From positions 8,520,936 to 8,584,935 of the forward strand of contig JANCRA010000025.1 of NCBI GenBank assembly GCA_024362935.1: DNA of 64,000 nucleotides, read 5' to 3'. Every line of letters starts with the position of its first letter. The stretch's first letter is position 1. Below are positions 1 through 12,400 of this stretch, in pieces. The notes beneath the pieces were generated by a model that ran no database searches, was not told the DNA's origin, and worked only from the letters and a program-made list of their open reading frames with translations. Source of the DNA: Setophaga petechia (taxonomy: Eukaryota; Chordata; Aves; Passeriformes; Parulidae). A program made the translations under genes and the position numbers.

Positions 1-2600
1 GTTTCTGCTTGTCAGTAAACCCAAAAATGAAGCACACAGCCACCTGCACTTTGTATGCATAACGTTTACAGCTTCAAGGTTACGTTTATCTGCCTCCTCA
101 GTCTTAATATCCCACACATAACAACCTGGAAGCCCAGCATAACCTCAGCTTCTGCGGGCTCTCTGTGGATGGAATTAGCCACTCTAATTTCTCCCAGATG
201 CCAGCGTTGTTAAACAACAAGCTGACCTAAGCTCCTTTTCCCTGTGTGAACAGTAAGCGTTGTACTCAGCTGCCCTCAATTCCTCCCCCCTGCACCACCT
301 CAGCCTGGGGATGAGAGGAAGGGGCATTAACCTGCTCTAAATCCAGACTACACCGAGCAGCCACCACTCTGGATTTAGAGTTAACTGACTTTTAGAGAAA
401 TTATTGGATGGTGTGGGACACGGATTTCTAGGGATTTAAAACAGGCTGCAGAACCTTATCGAGAGAATAATAGAAGGTGAAGTTTTGGTTTATGACAATT
501 TGCCCTATGGGATTCTCCAGGAATGATGTTTGGTGGATGTAACAGTGACCAAACCCAAAGGGTTAGGAAAATGCTAATGAAATCTGCAGTTAATACCAGC
601 TTGGGAAAATAAAGAGATACCAAAGACAGCAACTACAGGAGAAGCAACTTAGAGGGAACAGAAGCAACAGAATATCATGCTGTAGAAGATGTGACATATG
701 TGACATAAATACATGTAAACACACATAGACACATGAGGATGAATCAAAGTTAATTTAAAATATTTTAGTTTATTTTTAATGAAGCCAGAAGAAAATATCC
801 GGTCTTCTCTTGGCTTCTATTTGCTTTCTTTGCCCATGGAAGATTATTTGGTAAATAAATGTAGAAATACAGCTCCATTCTCAAATTGGTATATGTGGAT
901 CTTGATACAGGCACTGAGTTACCCATGTGCATTGAAACATCACAGCTACTGCCAGCACACTTTTCCCTTACTGAAAAAAAATCTCACAAATATAAAGGAG
1001 AGAAAGAAAAAAGAGACAAGCAATCTTTAAAAGATTATTTAAATTAGGATATACTGCTAATAAGGTCTTTATGGAGAGTCAAAAATTTTTTAAAGTATTC
1101 CTTTTATATAAAATATTTTAAGCTTCCTGAACTTCCTTTTAGATGGAAAAGTGTAATATCAGTATCTTTTACAGAGCATTGTGAAGGGACTCTTACTTTA
1201 CGAAAGTCTTTTGTTGCATTTTGAGATTGTGGAGTAAAAGGCATTCTATTTTAAGCACAGTGTACTTACTGTCACTTGACTTTCATGTCCTGCTTTCCTG
1301 ACTGACAGGTAAAGCTGCTCCTTTGGAAGCAAGACTGTAGTCTGAGGAAGCACTAGAAGACTAAACACACTGGATTTAAAATTCTGCGTTCCCTTATTGT
1401 GCTTTGTTGAAGAATGCTTTTGAAATGAAAACAAACAGCTCCCCAAGCCCAGTGATAAATTCAGTAGGGAATCTGTTTCTTCCTCTAATGTGGCACTTGT
1501 TTTTCATGCCCATTACTTTCCCCTCCACTTCTTTCCCCAGTTTCTCTTTTCCTCCAGCTATTCAAAGAGCAATCTCTCCATAAACACCAGTTCTGTTATG
1601 CTCATTCACCACAGTGATCCACAGGATATTAAAGAGAACAGAGTTTTACCTTCTCCCCAATGTAGTGATTCCAGTGGATTGGGGATCTGACTGGCCGTGA
1701 ATCTGTCAGATTTCCCTTTTGCCATCCTCCAGTTGGCTGTAACTGAACCTTTCTTTACTATGTTATATGCAAATCCAGACTACATACTCTCCTTTACTAA
1801 CAGTTCCTATCCCCTCTGCTTTGGCCTCTAAAGACAATTACTGCATCATACTGCTATTAGTGATCTCTAAATTAAATCAGCTGATGAATGACGTAACACT
1901 TGGAATGCCCATAGCACACAGTAGGATTTGGAAACCAGTACTTAACATGTGCCAAGCATTCCTGACTCTTGCAATAGAGAAACCTACTCAAACACATTAT
2001 AACTTTATCAGTTGAAGTGAATCAGCTCCCTTTGAATAACAGGAAGCAGCTCTGTCCAGGAAACTGCAGTGTCTGGACAGAAAGCTGCACCCTCTGGCTC
2101 ACAGTGGAGTAAATTAAAAAAGAGAATTTCCAATACTAAGAAGATGCCATTGCACGTTGTATTTTTCACTTTCTACTTCAGCTACACAGCTTTTCTTTGG
2201 CCTCACCCAGAAACCACACACCTTCCTGGAGATTCAGGAAGGTGCACCTAAAATCCTACACATGGCCAATTCAAATAATTTGATGCGCCACAATGTCTCA
2301 AAAGGCACATTTGTTTTGAAGAACCCTCTCTAAGCAAGTCAAGGATGTGAAATAAGTCCTGAGTAACACCGTGTGCAGATGTTCCTAACATATTAACACC
2401 AGAACTCCCCAGGCAATGGGGAGGGATCCTTGGGTGATGCCGCGGGGTCACCGTCCCTGCAGGCACTGTCCTGCTGGCAGCAGGGAGGTCACCTGCTGCT
2501 CAAACGCTGCCTTCATGCTTTGCTCCAGCAAAAATCCTTCTGGCCACTTGCTGCGCGCAGCCCTGCGGTGGCCACTATCTGCGTGATAAAACTTGTGAAT
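1..2600. other. Intergenic DNA upstream of CHPT1
   Basis: Ordinary AT-leaning vertebrate DNA. Short open frames occur on both strands, but none has recognisable protein similarity, flanking splice sites or coding character. In human the upstream neighbour of CHPT1 is MYBPC1, but I see no MYBPC1 exon here. GC content and CpG density rise from about 2430 into the CHPT1 promoter island. Confidence 0.6.
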
Positions 2601-2639
2601 GGGAAGTAAGCCGAAATCTCGGGTGAGAGCGGCACTCAT

Positions 2640-3480
2640 TTACCCCGCCGACATGAGAGGTGCGCGCACGGCCGCCTCTCCCCGGGGACAGCCCCGGCCC
2701 TGACCGCCCGCGGCCTGCGGAGGCGGCGGTGCCGGCCGCACCCCGCCCCGACCCAGGGCTTCCCCGCCGCCCGGGCATCCCAGCCCCGCAGGGCGAGGCG
2801 GGGCCGGCGGGGCCGTGCCCGCTCCGGGGCCGGGGCCGTGAGAGCGCCGCGCATTCGGGGCCAAGGAGCCAAAGCCGAGCCGGGGGCGAGGGCGTTCGCC
2901 GCGCGTTGGCCGAGGCGGGGGCGGCCGTTCCCCTCCGGCCAAGGCGCTGTTGGGCGTCGGCCTCTTCCGCCGCTGCCCCCGGCTCGGCTCAGCCCCGCCC
3001 CGAGCAGTGGCGGCGGCTCCTTGACCCCGGTGCCATGCGTCCCGGTGGCGTGGGCATGGCCGTGTCCTGGGCGCTGCCCGCGCCCCTCAGCCCGGCGCAG
3101 CTGAAGCGCCTGGAGCAGCACCGCTACAGCGCGGCCGGGCACTCGCTGCTGGAGCCGTGGCTGCAGCCCTACTGGGGCTGGCTGGTGGAGCAGGTCCCGC
3201 GGGGGCTGGCGCCCAACGCCATCACCTTGGGCGGCCTCCTGCTGAACTGCCTGACGGCGCTGCCGCTCATCGCCTGCTGCCCCAGCGCCACCGAGCAGGT
3301 ACCGCCCGACGCGGCAGCAGCCGGGCGCGGGGGCCGCGGCTCGGCTCGGCCCGGCTGGTGTCTCCCGGCGGTGCCCCGAGACGGGGAGCCGTGCCCGCCG
3401 CGGGTGCGGTGCCCTGGCCCTTCGGGCTCCACCGCAGCGACACGCGTGGCCCGTCCCTCGGCAGGGAGGGTTAAGGCAGG
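2640..3480 (+). promoter_or_regulatory. CHPT1: CpG island, CHPT1 promoter and first exon
   Basis: About 840 bp of very GC- and CpG-rich sequence in otherwise AT-rich DNA, surrounding the first coding exon of CHPT1. I see no TATA box near the start codon, which fits a dispersed CpG-island promoter. The exact transcription start cannot be read from the sequence. Long open frames on both strands here are a by-product of few AT-rich stop codons. Confidence 0.8.
3035..3298 (+). CDS. CHPT1: CHPT1 coding exon 1
   Basis: Residues 1-88, ending in phase 0 at GAGCAG before a GT donor at 3299. Contains the family landmarks [18 protein letters not shown] and [13 protein letters not shown], the latter beginning the first membrane segment. 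I chose the ATG at 3035. A second in-frame ATG at 3056 has a stronger context (G at -3 and +4) and would remove only seven residues. The frame is also open upstream to 2660. Human CHPT1 has a differing N-terminus of about 20 more residues, so homology does not settle the start. Confidence 0.88.
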
Positions 3481-6400
3481 GCTGCGGGGCTCCTCTGAGC
3501 AATCAGCGGAGCGGCTCACCCTGTGGGGCAGCAGGGGTCCAGCTGGAGATGGGTGTTGAGATTGGAATGCCAGAACGCTGCAGGGATCTCGTGGAAGGAC
3601 GAGGGTCACTGTTCAGAGGGCCCCGTGGGGCCGCGGCTTTGGTGCGGCGGCCGCTTGGCCTGCACTGCGCGCTGTGTGGCGGAGGGCACGGCCGGGCTCA
3701 CCTGGGGCGGGGACCCCCGCCTCCCACACAGCCCATCTTGCATTCCATGGCTGGGAAGGGAATGTCCCCTGCTTCTCACACAGGGGCCATGGACGTATAA
3801 ACAGCAGCGGGTCATGATAGAGGTGCGGGATGTGCCCAGGAGCAGGGGAGAGCTGGACCACGCGACACTTGGGCATCAGAGCTGCGGCTGGGCTGGGGAG
3901 CAGATGAGTTTGCTGACAGCTGCTCAAATGTATCCCTCCTTGTGTGGGAAACGTTTAATTGCTTTGACTTCTGGAGGGAAAACAGGCTTGTTAACGTGGG
4001 CTGGTGCTACTCTCACTTGACCTGCGGTGCCTACAGTTTCTCAATTTCAGGAGCTCCATCAGAGCTTCCCAGCCTGTTGCAAGTTTCCCGTTGCAGAGTC
4101 TTTATGGTAGTTAGAGTAGAAGATAGCAGGGGGAAATTGCTTTATGTGGGTAAAATACATTGAAAGGTGGCTGTTGTTTTTCTTGTGTTCTGATGGGCTT
4201 AAATTCTAACAGCGGAGTTTGGCAGTTGATTGGGACATTTTAATACCGTAGCTTTACCCTGGTGAGTGTTCTTGTCAGAAGAGCATTTCTTTTTCTCTAG
4301 TTGCTGTGCCCTTTGTGTTAGCAGAGGTATTTGTGGCAGAGATATCAGGAAACTGATCCAGATCAAAATTAGCTTTGGTTTGGTCTCACCCTAATCACTC
4401 CCCTGATACACATCACCAGGTAGAGGCACTTTGGCAGTAAAAGAGAAGACGGAGATGACAGTGAATGGTTGGAAACTACAGATGGTCTTCTAGTCCCACT
4501 TTCAGAATTAAAATGCTTGTGTACTCCTACCTTTAGCTTAGTTTTGTGATGAAAATATCAGTTGTGCCAGCTATGTGTCTGAATGCTCATTTTAGCTTTT
4601 TCTCTTTGCTGTTCAAAACTAAAAGCTGAAAGTAAATTTTGTTTAAGTTATTTTTCCTTTGAGGACTCTTGTACAAAAAGAAAAGAAATTGTGTTGCAGA
4701 TATCCAGGGAATTATTCCTTCCAGGAAAACTTAGGTTGGGTTTTAGGAACTTTTCTGTTCTTAGCTGGATTTTAGAAGAAGCTGTAGGTTGGACTATATA
4801 TTTGTGTTCAGATATCAGTATATCCTTTATAAACGTGCAGTGTGGATCCAGCCTTTTCCTGTTGTTTTGTTTGTTGCCTCTGCTCTGTGAGAACAGCCCT
4901 GATTTTCTCTTGCTGCATCACTTAGAAGGATCATTCTCCCTCCAGCTTGTTTAATGACTCAGCTTGTCTTCTGCCTAAGTTGAGATCATGTTTCTGGATG
5001 GCTTTTTGAAAAAGCTAAAACTGTTGCAGCACTGGCAGGTGCTGCATGCACTGTTGTAATACCTCCTTTGGAGTTTTGACTGGGATGTGTAGGCAGGAGG
5101 AGATAGGTGGAGCTGACAATTACATTAAAGATGGTTGAAATCACAGACTGAACTAACACCGTAGTGCACTTCAACAGCACCTCCTTCCATCAAAAACATG
5201 TCTTGATCACCTCGACAAACATCCAGGTGGACAATGGACAAGGTGGACAAACATCCATTGTTTGTGACATTGTTATAGTCTCACAGGTAGGAGCACTGAA
5301 TAGAAGACTTGGATAAAGTAACAAGCACTTTCGGGGTTTGGTGTTGGGCGTTTCTTTTGAGTTGGTTTATGTGATTGTTTTTTATTCCCTAGCCAATCTT
5401 AAGTGGGCCATTTTGGTTAAGCCTTTATTGAAAACACAAAAGTCTTGATGTTTGTACAAACCATCCAAAACAAGACTGGTAGTTGAAATCCCTCAGAGAG
5501 CAGCTGCTAACAGATGCTTAGAAAGGAGATCTTTCTCCAGTATACATATACCTTTCCAGCTGCCAGAAGACTGTGGTTTAGCAGTTTCTTTGCAAGGGAT
5601 TCTGTGTGAGTTACTTGCTAGAAAGCAACTCACAGATCTGTTTCCTCACAGACACTTTCCACCTCATGATTTTGCCTTCTGAATTAGCTGTTCTGAACCT
5701 GTTTGTACTTTCCGTTTCCATTTTGTCCTATTGCAGTGATTTCCATGATTTCATGCTGCTTATTACCTTCCCCAATTAAATTAATGTCTCAAACCACAAA
5801 ATGCTCTCTTCTTCTCCTAACATGGAGCCCTTATTTCCCTATACACCATCCTTTTGATTTTCATCAGTATCAGCAGCTTCTGAAAACCAGTTTGTTACTG
5901 ACTGGCACGGTATGTTTTGGAATTATTAAATATTGTCTGCTTCAGTAATGTTTCTCTGCCCAGCAGGAACATGATTTTTGTATCAATGTCTTCTCTAAGT
6001 GCCTGTTTTGACCCAAGATTTCTTATTTACAGCTAAGCCATTAGCAGGTTGCACCCCTCAGGCATTATTGTAACCCTGATTCAGGTGCGCACTTTTATTT
6101 TCCTAATCTCTGTAATTTAGGACAGCAATCTGTAGAAACAGTATCCAGGTGTGGTGGTGGAGAGGACACCACCTGCACATTTCATGTTCTGTGGAGTGCT
6201 GAAATGTTGTTTTCACTGTGTCTGCAGCCTGGGTTGTGTTCCATTTTTTTCTTTTCTTTCTTTTTTTTTTTTTGACACTCATTAGGAAATATTTAGGAAT
6301 GAAAACTCCTGCTGACATTAAGTAAGAACAATGTGTATCTGGTGCATTAGAGTGTGAAAGAAGCACTTTTTAGGTGAGGATTTCTATTTCATCCCCACCA

Positions 6401-9400
6401 TAAGACAGTGAATTGTTTTGCTCTACTGCCAGCAGACCACTCTGAAGCAGCTAGTCAATTCATAAGGCTTTGCAGGGGAATCTTGCATATCCTTCCCCTT
6501 TCTGGGGAAAACCAGGAAGAAAACTGCCTAAACGTCATTCTTAAAAAGGAGAAAGGAAACTTTGATCCTCTGCTTTTATGGTTGCTCATGGAGGGGTCTA
6601 TCTTTGGTAATCCTTCAAGATCAGCCACAGGTCTCTAAAATCAAAGAATAGCTGGGTGGAAGAGACCTTTAAAGGCCATCCTGCCCAGCCTCTCTGCCAT
6701 CAGAAGGGACATCTTCAGCTAGATTGGGTTGCTCAGAGTCCTGTCCATTCTGACCTTGAATGTTTCCAGGGATTGGGCATCCAGCACCTCTCTGGGCAAC
6801 CTGTGCCAGTGTTTCATGACCCTCATGATAAAAAAAAAATCTTTCTTATATTTAGTCTAACTCTGCCCTCTTTTATAAAGTCATGTAATTGTAGAATGGT
6901 TTGAGACGCTAGAATTGCAGACAGGAGTGCATGCTAACTAATTATTAGATTGTATTGAGTTGTAACTATTTGCAAATTAATCTAGTAGCACATACAGCAT
7001 GATCTAAGCAAAGAACTGGGAACAGAGGAAGACAGGGAGAGAAAAGGATGGATTATGGATTTGCTTTTTGGGCAGTGATAGGAAAAGGGGGCAGGGGCCC
7101 AAGGGTTCTCCTGCAGGGAGCTAAGGGAAGGAAGGGAGGCTTGTGGTGGCTGGCTCAGTAAGATTGTTCAAGAAATGGTGGAGTGAGTTTATAAAAGGGT
7201 GTCATACCTTGCTGAAATGTGCTGTTTAGAAAGCCATATATCTAGGGAGACCAAAGAGTAGGGAAGGGTCTGAGTGCCTTTACCTGGCTCTGCTATCAGC
7301 TGTTTGGAGGGAGAGGAACATTGGTGAGATGCAGTGTCTGCCTCTCTCTCTTTAAAAAAAAACTTTAAAAAAAAACCCAAACAAACAACAGCAAACCCAA
7401 ACAACTGAACCACCTTTAAAATGAAAGAGGCCTGCCAGAGGGCAGAATGAGAGGAAGATATTGACAAGTATGATATTATGTAAACAACAGGGACACAGCT
7501 GAGCTTTCTTTGTGGGAGAGAGAGTAGAGAAGTAGAAAAGAAGTTAAACTGGAGCAGCTGGTATGAGCAGGGCATGTGTGTGAGGGGCAGGGAGGACACA
7601 GAGAGCATGAAGGAAAAAGCATTACCTGACTTGGCAAATAAATGTGAAGCACTGAGTGGAGTGGGAAATTCAGCCAAAACCCACAAGAGGGGAACAGCTC
7701 AGTTGTGAATGGGAGAAGGAGGTTATTTGGCATGAATAAGAAGGTCAGGAATCCTGACACAGAAGGATGGGAGCTCTCTCAGACAGGGCTTGTTGGAAAG
7801 ACAAGGATGCTCAAGGAATGCAGAGAGTGATTGGTATGCATGAAATGCACTTGGACTATGGTACAAATAATTATTTGATTGTTATTTTTTTCATCCATGC
7901 TGTCTGCTCTGCTGTAGTTTACGTTTGAACAGCCCCTTCCCTCTTCTGGCTGTCAGTACAATTGCACAGTGGTTTGTGCTGAACAGAAGCGTGGGAAATA
8001 TCCATGTTTAGGGGGTAGAGGAGGGGGAAGTCCAGTCAGAATGTCTCCCTCTGCTCTGGCTCTGATCCAGAGAGGTGCCATGTAAACTAGGGCAACACTA
8101 TTAGGCATGGATTGAGGAAGTGAGATTATGGCTAAACGTGATGAGTAATTAAGGAACTGAATCTTTAAATACTGCAGAAGCTTGGCCTGTTGAATTCTCT
8201 GGATTTGAGAGCTGTGCTTGAAATAATTTCTAAGAGGTTTCCCTGGCACATGTAGTCTTTTGCAGATGTCCATGCTCTTTTGTGAGGTGGAATCATGGGA
8301 GTAGAGGAATGCCTGCTGTTCTACCCCCATTTTTTCCTGAAGGAGAGGCATGTCACACATACCTGTCAAACACTTCATGTAGATAGCTTTGTTTTGACAT
8401 GCTCTGGGTTAGCAGATGACGAATTCTGCTGTATTGAATCTGTAGGATTCTGGGGTTGTAGTATCTTCAGACACCTTTGAGCATCCCCCTCTCCCTCCTG
8501 CCTCCTCCCCCTCAGGCTTCTCTTCTAGTTCTGTGAGAATAGCACCTAGGTCTGGCCAAATAATGCATTTTCTTGGGCAGGATATAACTTTGGGTAGAGA
8601 TAATAAACACCTCATCAGTGAAAAGCTGATGATTTTTGGGAGCCTCCTGACCTTTCTGCTTAGCCATGTCAGCATTCTCAGATGTTCCCACCTCTCTAAT
8701 TTGAAAACTACTTGGGTCCAGTGTGGGAAGCCATCAGGGGACATCCCTGGATGGACAGCCAGGCACATGAGAAGGCAAAGGAGACAGCAGCAGGAGCTGT
8801 ATTGGGAGGGTGGATAGCAGAGAAAATCCGTGGTTTTTAGGAATCTTTGATGATTTAGAAAACTGTGTTTTACCGATTAAAACATTAGAGCTGCTAAATG
8901 ATTGTTGATCACAAGTGAATTTTGGTTCTTACCGCTCTGGTTGATTTGAACTCACAGCCTAGGGATGAAATGCTCCAGATGGTGTTTCTAAGCTCTCTGA
9001 CATATGCTATCCTTACTAGGATCTTTTTCCTTTCTCTTTAACTGTGGGGGATACTGATACATCTGCTCCAGGTGCTAATGGATGCAGATGAAAATGCTCA
9101 CCCTTTGTCCAGATCAGCAAGGGGCAGACAGAGTGCTGAGGGACTCTTGCTTTGATTTGTCCCAGTAGGAGCTAATGCAAACAGACTTGGATTGGTCTCA
9201 GTGATCATAGCTGTACCATAACTTGCAACTGGAAAAAAAGCTACTGCTTTGTCAGAAAGCCCTAATAGGAGAAGTTTGAGTTAAAGCTGATGTATTTGTT
9301 TATTTTTACATATATTGTGTTACGCTTGCTTTGCGAGAAGCTAAAGGTAGATCTCAAGCTATCTTTTCATAATTAATGGAAGTTTGTCACCATAAGGACA

Positions 9401-12400
9401 CCTCACACTGCAGATGAGCTTTGTGGCACTTCACAGAAATACTGCTGATAAAATTGGCTGTGTCTTTCAAACACTTGTTTAAAAGACAGCAGTGCAACCA
9501 GTGATTTCTCATGGCCTTTCTGCTCACTGGTCTGGAGCTGCTGTGTTTAAGATTCTCTGTTATTCTCCATGTAACGAAGTTAGTCTGAGAGCCTGTGTAT
9601 GTCCTGTGGTAATGTTAGTATGTGGATTATATCACAGCTAAAACTATCTCAGCTTCAACAAAGTCCTGACTGTGCTTTTATGTTCTGAAGTACCTGAGCA
9701 ATGACTGACAGCCCTCTGTTTTTGAAGGATGGAGAGCAAGTGGAGGTGCCTGCAGACCCCTGCACAGTGTGAGACCAAGTGAGGTCGTGCCATGAGAGAC
9801 CCTTGAGTTCTCTGTGCCTCTCTGGGGCTTTTGGGGATCCTCAGTCCTGGGGTAGCTACAGGCACCTCCTGATCCCCACAGGCTCTATCCTTTCCCCTTC
9901 ATTAGAGGAGTGAAACTTTTTTGAAAGGTGGCTAAAACTTTCTTCCCTGGTTTAACCACATCCCCCAAGACAAGATCCCTTTGTTTAATTAGACTAAAAG
10001 GGAGAATAAATGTAAGAAACTCAACTAATTCCATCACTAATCATCAAACTTGTATTGCTGTCCTCACTTGACCTGGATTTCTACAGTGTGATCTTTGCAG
10101 GAGTTATCAAATACCTGTATATTATTGGAATAATAATATTTCCTCATCCTCTTTGACCTGCTTAAGGCTTCCTACATGATCTGTGATAACAATTTTTCTT
10201 GATTTCCTTGGATTAAAGGAGACAGCCTTGCCAGTTTTGAAGAATATTTAAAGTTTTCTAGATTTTGATTTGCATACAAATCCAGAGCTTGGACCTAAAG
10301 TGAGTTCCTGATGCTTTGGCTGTCTTTTCCTTCAAAGCTGGGTGAAGCAGCCAACCAATTGACTTTGATAACAGTGTATCAGCCAGCCTGAAATACACGA
10401 GGAATTCTTAAATAGCAGCAAAAATGCTATTCAGAACTGGACTTCCCTTAAGCATGTGGCTGCTTCGTGTGTTTTGTGACCAGTCTAACTGGAGGCATAA
10501 CTTTTTTCCTAGCTCAATGAGTATAATGATGATGAGGCATCAGAATGTCTAGAGGAGCAGCTGCCCCTCATCTGCATTCTTACTGCTGCCATTTTCCCTT
10601 CTTCCTCAGCAGTCACACTGGGTTTAGTTGAGTGTAGACAAATCTCAGCACACTGAGATCTGATCTGTTGTCTAATCTGCTTAATAGCCTTTACTGGTCT
10701 TAGGAAATACATGGGCAAATGTTGGTCAATTTGTGCTGCAGGAGAGGAGTTGCAGAGGTGTAGCAGCACCACAGCAGCTGTCCTAAGCAAGGAGTGGGAA
10801 AGGATTCAGCTCTGTGCTGCCTGTGGGTGTTTGCTTGTTTAACCTGCAAGTTGCATTGCCAGCATTTTTACCTGACTTCATTTTTGTGAACGGTACTCCT
10901 GAATGCTAAGGGAAGTACTGGAAACTGGAAACTACCTGAAGTAAAAATGTTGCCTGTGCTTTGTTCCAAGGGTGTTTAAAATAATTTTAAGCAAAACCTA
11001 ATTCCTAGACAAAGCCAGACGGACTGTGCATATGAAAACAGTGCTTTTCAAAGGAATGACTGCAGAACAGTTCCTTTGAACTTGAGAGTGGTGTTAATGT
11101 AACAGCTTGGTTTGAAAATTATGTATATTAAGTAGATAGTGTCTCCTTCATATTTAGTGAGTTTCTTTATTTTTTTAAGCCCTGTCAAAAATGCCTAGGG
11201 AGTCAATTTTTGTATGTTGGAAAAAATATCTTTCCCTAAAAGCTGAAATCTTTATTTAGTAAAAAATGTGGTGAGTTTTTGTATCTGTATGTTGTAAATA
11301 TGAGCAAATCATCTACATGTCTGTGACACAAACTACTGAAAGCCCTAGTAAATGCATTGCTATTATATTCTTTTTTAAAGATGATTTTTATTTTTATAAC
11401 ATTTTCCAGCACAAAGAATGCAACTAATCACAGAAATACTGTGGGTTTAAGGTAGAAAAGAAGGTCAGTTGATGCAGAAGAGGGGCCAAAGTTTTGCGTT
11501 TGTTTTTGTTTAAATAAATAGAAGGACTTGTGTTCCACTGGTGTATCTGAAGTAGTTCATTGCAGTAGTTACTAGAATCCATGTAGATATTAGTGCAAGG
11601 TGTTTGGTTTGTCCATGAAGTAACAAATAGCACAATATTGTACAGTTTTGTGATGAACATTATTTTACCTTTAATGAAACAGATTATCAGCTAAGAAATT
11701 GGGAACTACCTGGTGACCTTTTATGTGAATCTCTTTCAGGCACCTTTTTGGGCATGCATCCTGGGTGCACTAGGACTTTTTATCTACCAGTCTCTGGATG
11801 CCATTGATGGGAAGCAAGCCAGAAGAACAAACAGTAGTTCTCCCCTTGGAGAGCTCTTTGATCATGGTTGCGACTCTGTTTCCACAGGTAGCCTTTATTT
11901 ACTGTCACACATCCTAGTTTATAAAAGTTGCCTGTTTTCAGGAGCAACTGATTAATCACAGAATTGTTGAAATTGAAAAGGACCTTTGGAGATCATCTAG
12001 TCCAAACCCCTGCCCAGAACAGGGGTTTTTAGTATAACTTCTCTATCTCCTGACCTTTGCATCCCTGGCCAGTAACAGGGGGTATTTTAGAAATTCCTTT
12101 GGCTGATGTTGGGTAAGATGTGTTCTGCTCTTACTTAACTGCATCATGTACTCCCATTTAGGAGTAAGGTGCCAAAATATCAATTTGGTAATAGGGCATC
12201 CAGCCTGGCACCTACAAGAAGGATAATTTATATTCCTCAGAAGAAATAGTTTGAAAAAAATTGGGAGTGCTCAAAAAGTAAGCCTTGCTGAGTTTCACTT
12301 TCCATAACTGAGGTGCTGTTGGTGTCAATGCCTGTAGCTCCATAAAGCTCAATGGCTGAGGCAGTTGCTGTGGGAATTGGTACCTTCTTTATGTGTCACT

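Larger units (their letters stand above)
3299..11739 (+). other. CHPT1: CHPT1 intron 1 (8.4 kb)
   Basis: GT donor at 3299, AG acceptor at 11738-11739 after a pyrimidine-rich run. Holds one clear CR1 fragment (about 6640-6890), an A-rich tract near 7352-7405 and a small imperfect duplication near 5214-5257. No coding exon or RNA gene was recognised. First-intron regulatory elements are possible but cannot be called by eye. Confidence 0.8.

Noticed and set aside
1..2600. 3' exons of MYBPC1, the expected upstream neighbour
   Set aside because: No immunoglobulin- or fibronectin-type exon, and no splice-bounded frame, could be found here.
2636..3502. 288-codon minus-strand open frame across the CHPT1 CpG island
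   Set aside because: Shadow of GC-rich sequence opposite the real CHPT1 exon 1; the translation is Arg/Pro/Ala/Gly-rich with no recognisable domain.
3523..4020. 165-codon plus-strand open frame after CHPT1 exon 1
   Set aside because: Lies in CHPT1 intron 1; composition reflects the edge of the CpG island and no family is recognisable.
7189..7686. 165-codon minus-strand open frame
   Set aside because: Arises opposite purine-rich intron sequence, giving a Ser/Leu/Phe-rich translation; no splice structure or similarity.
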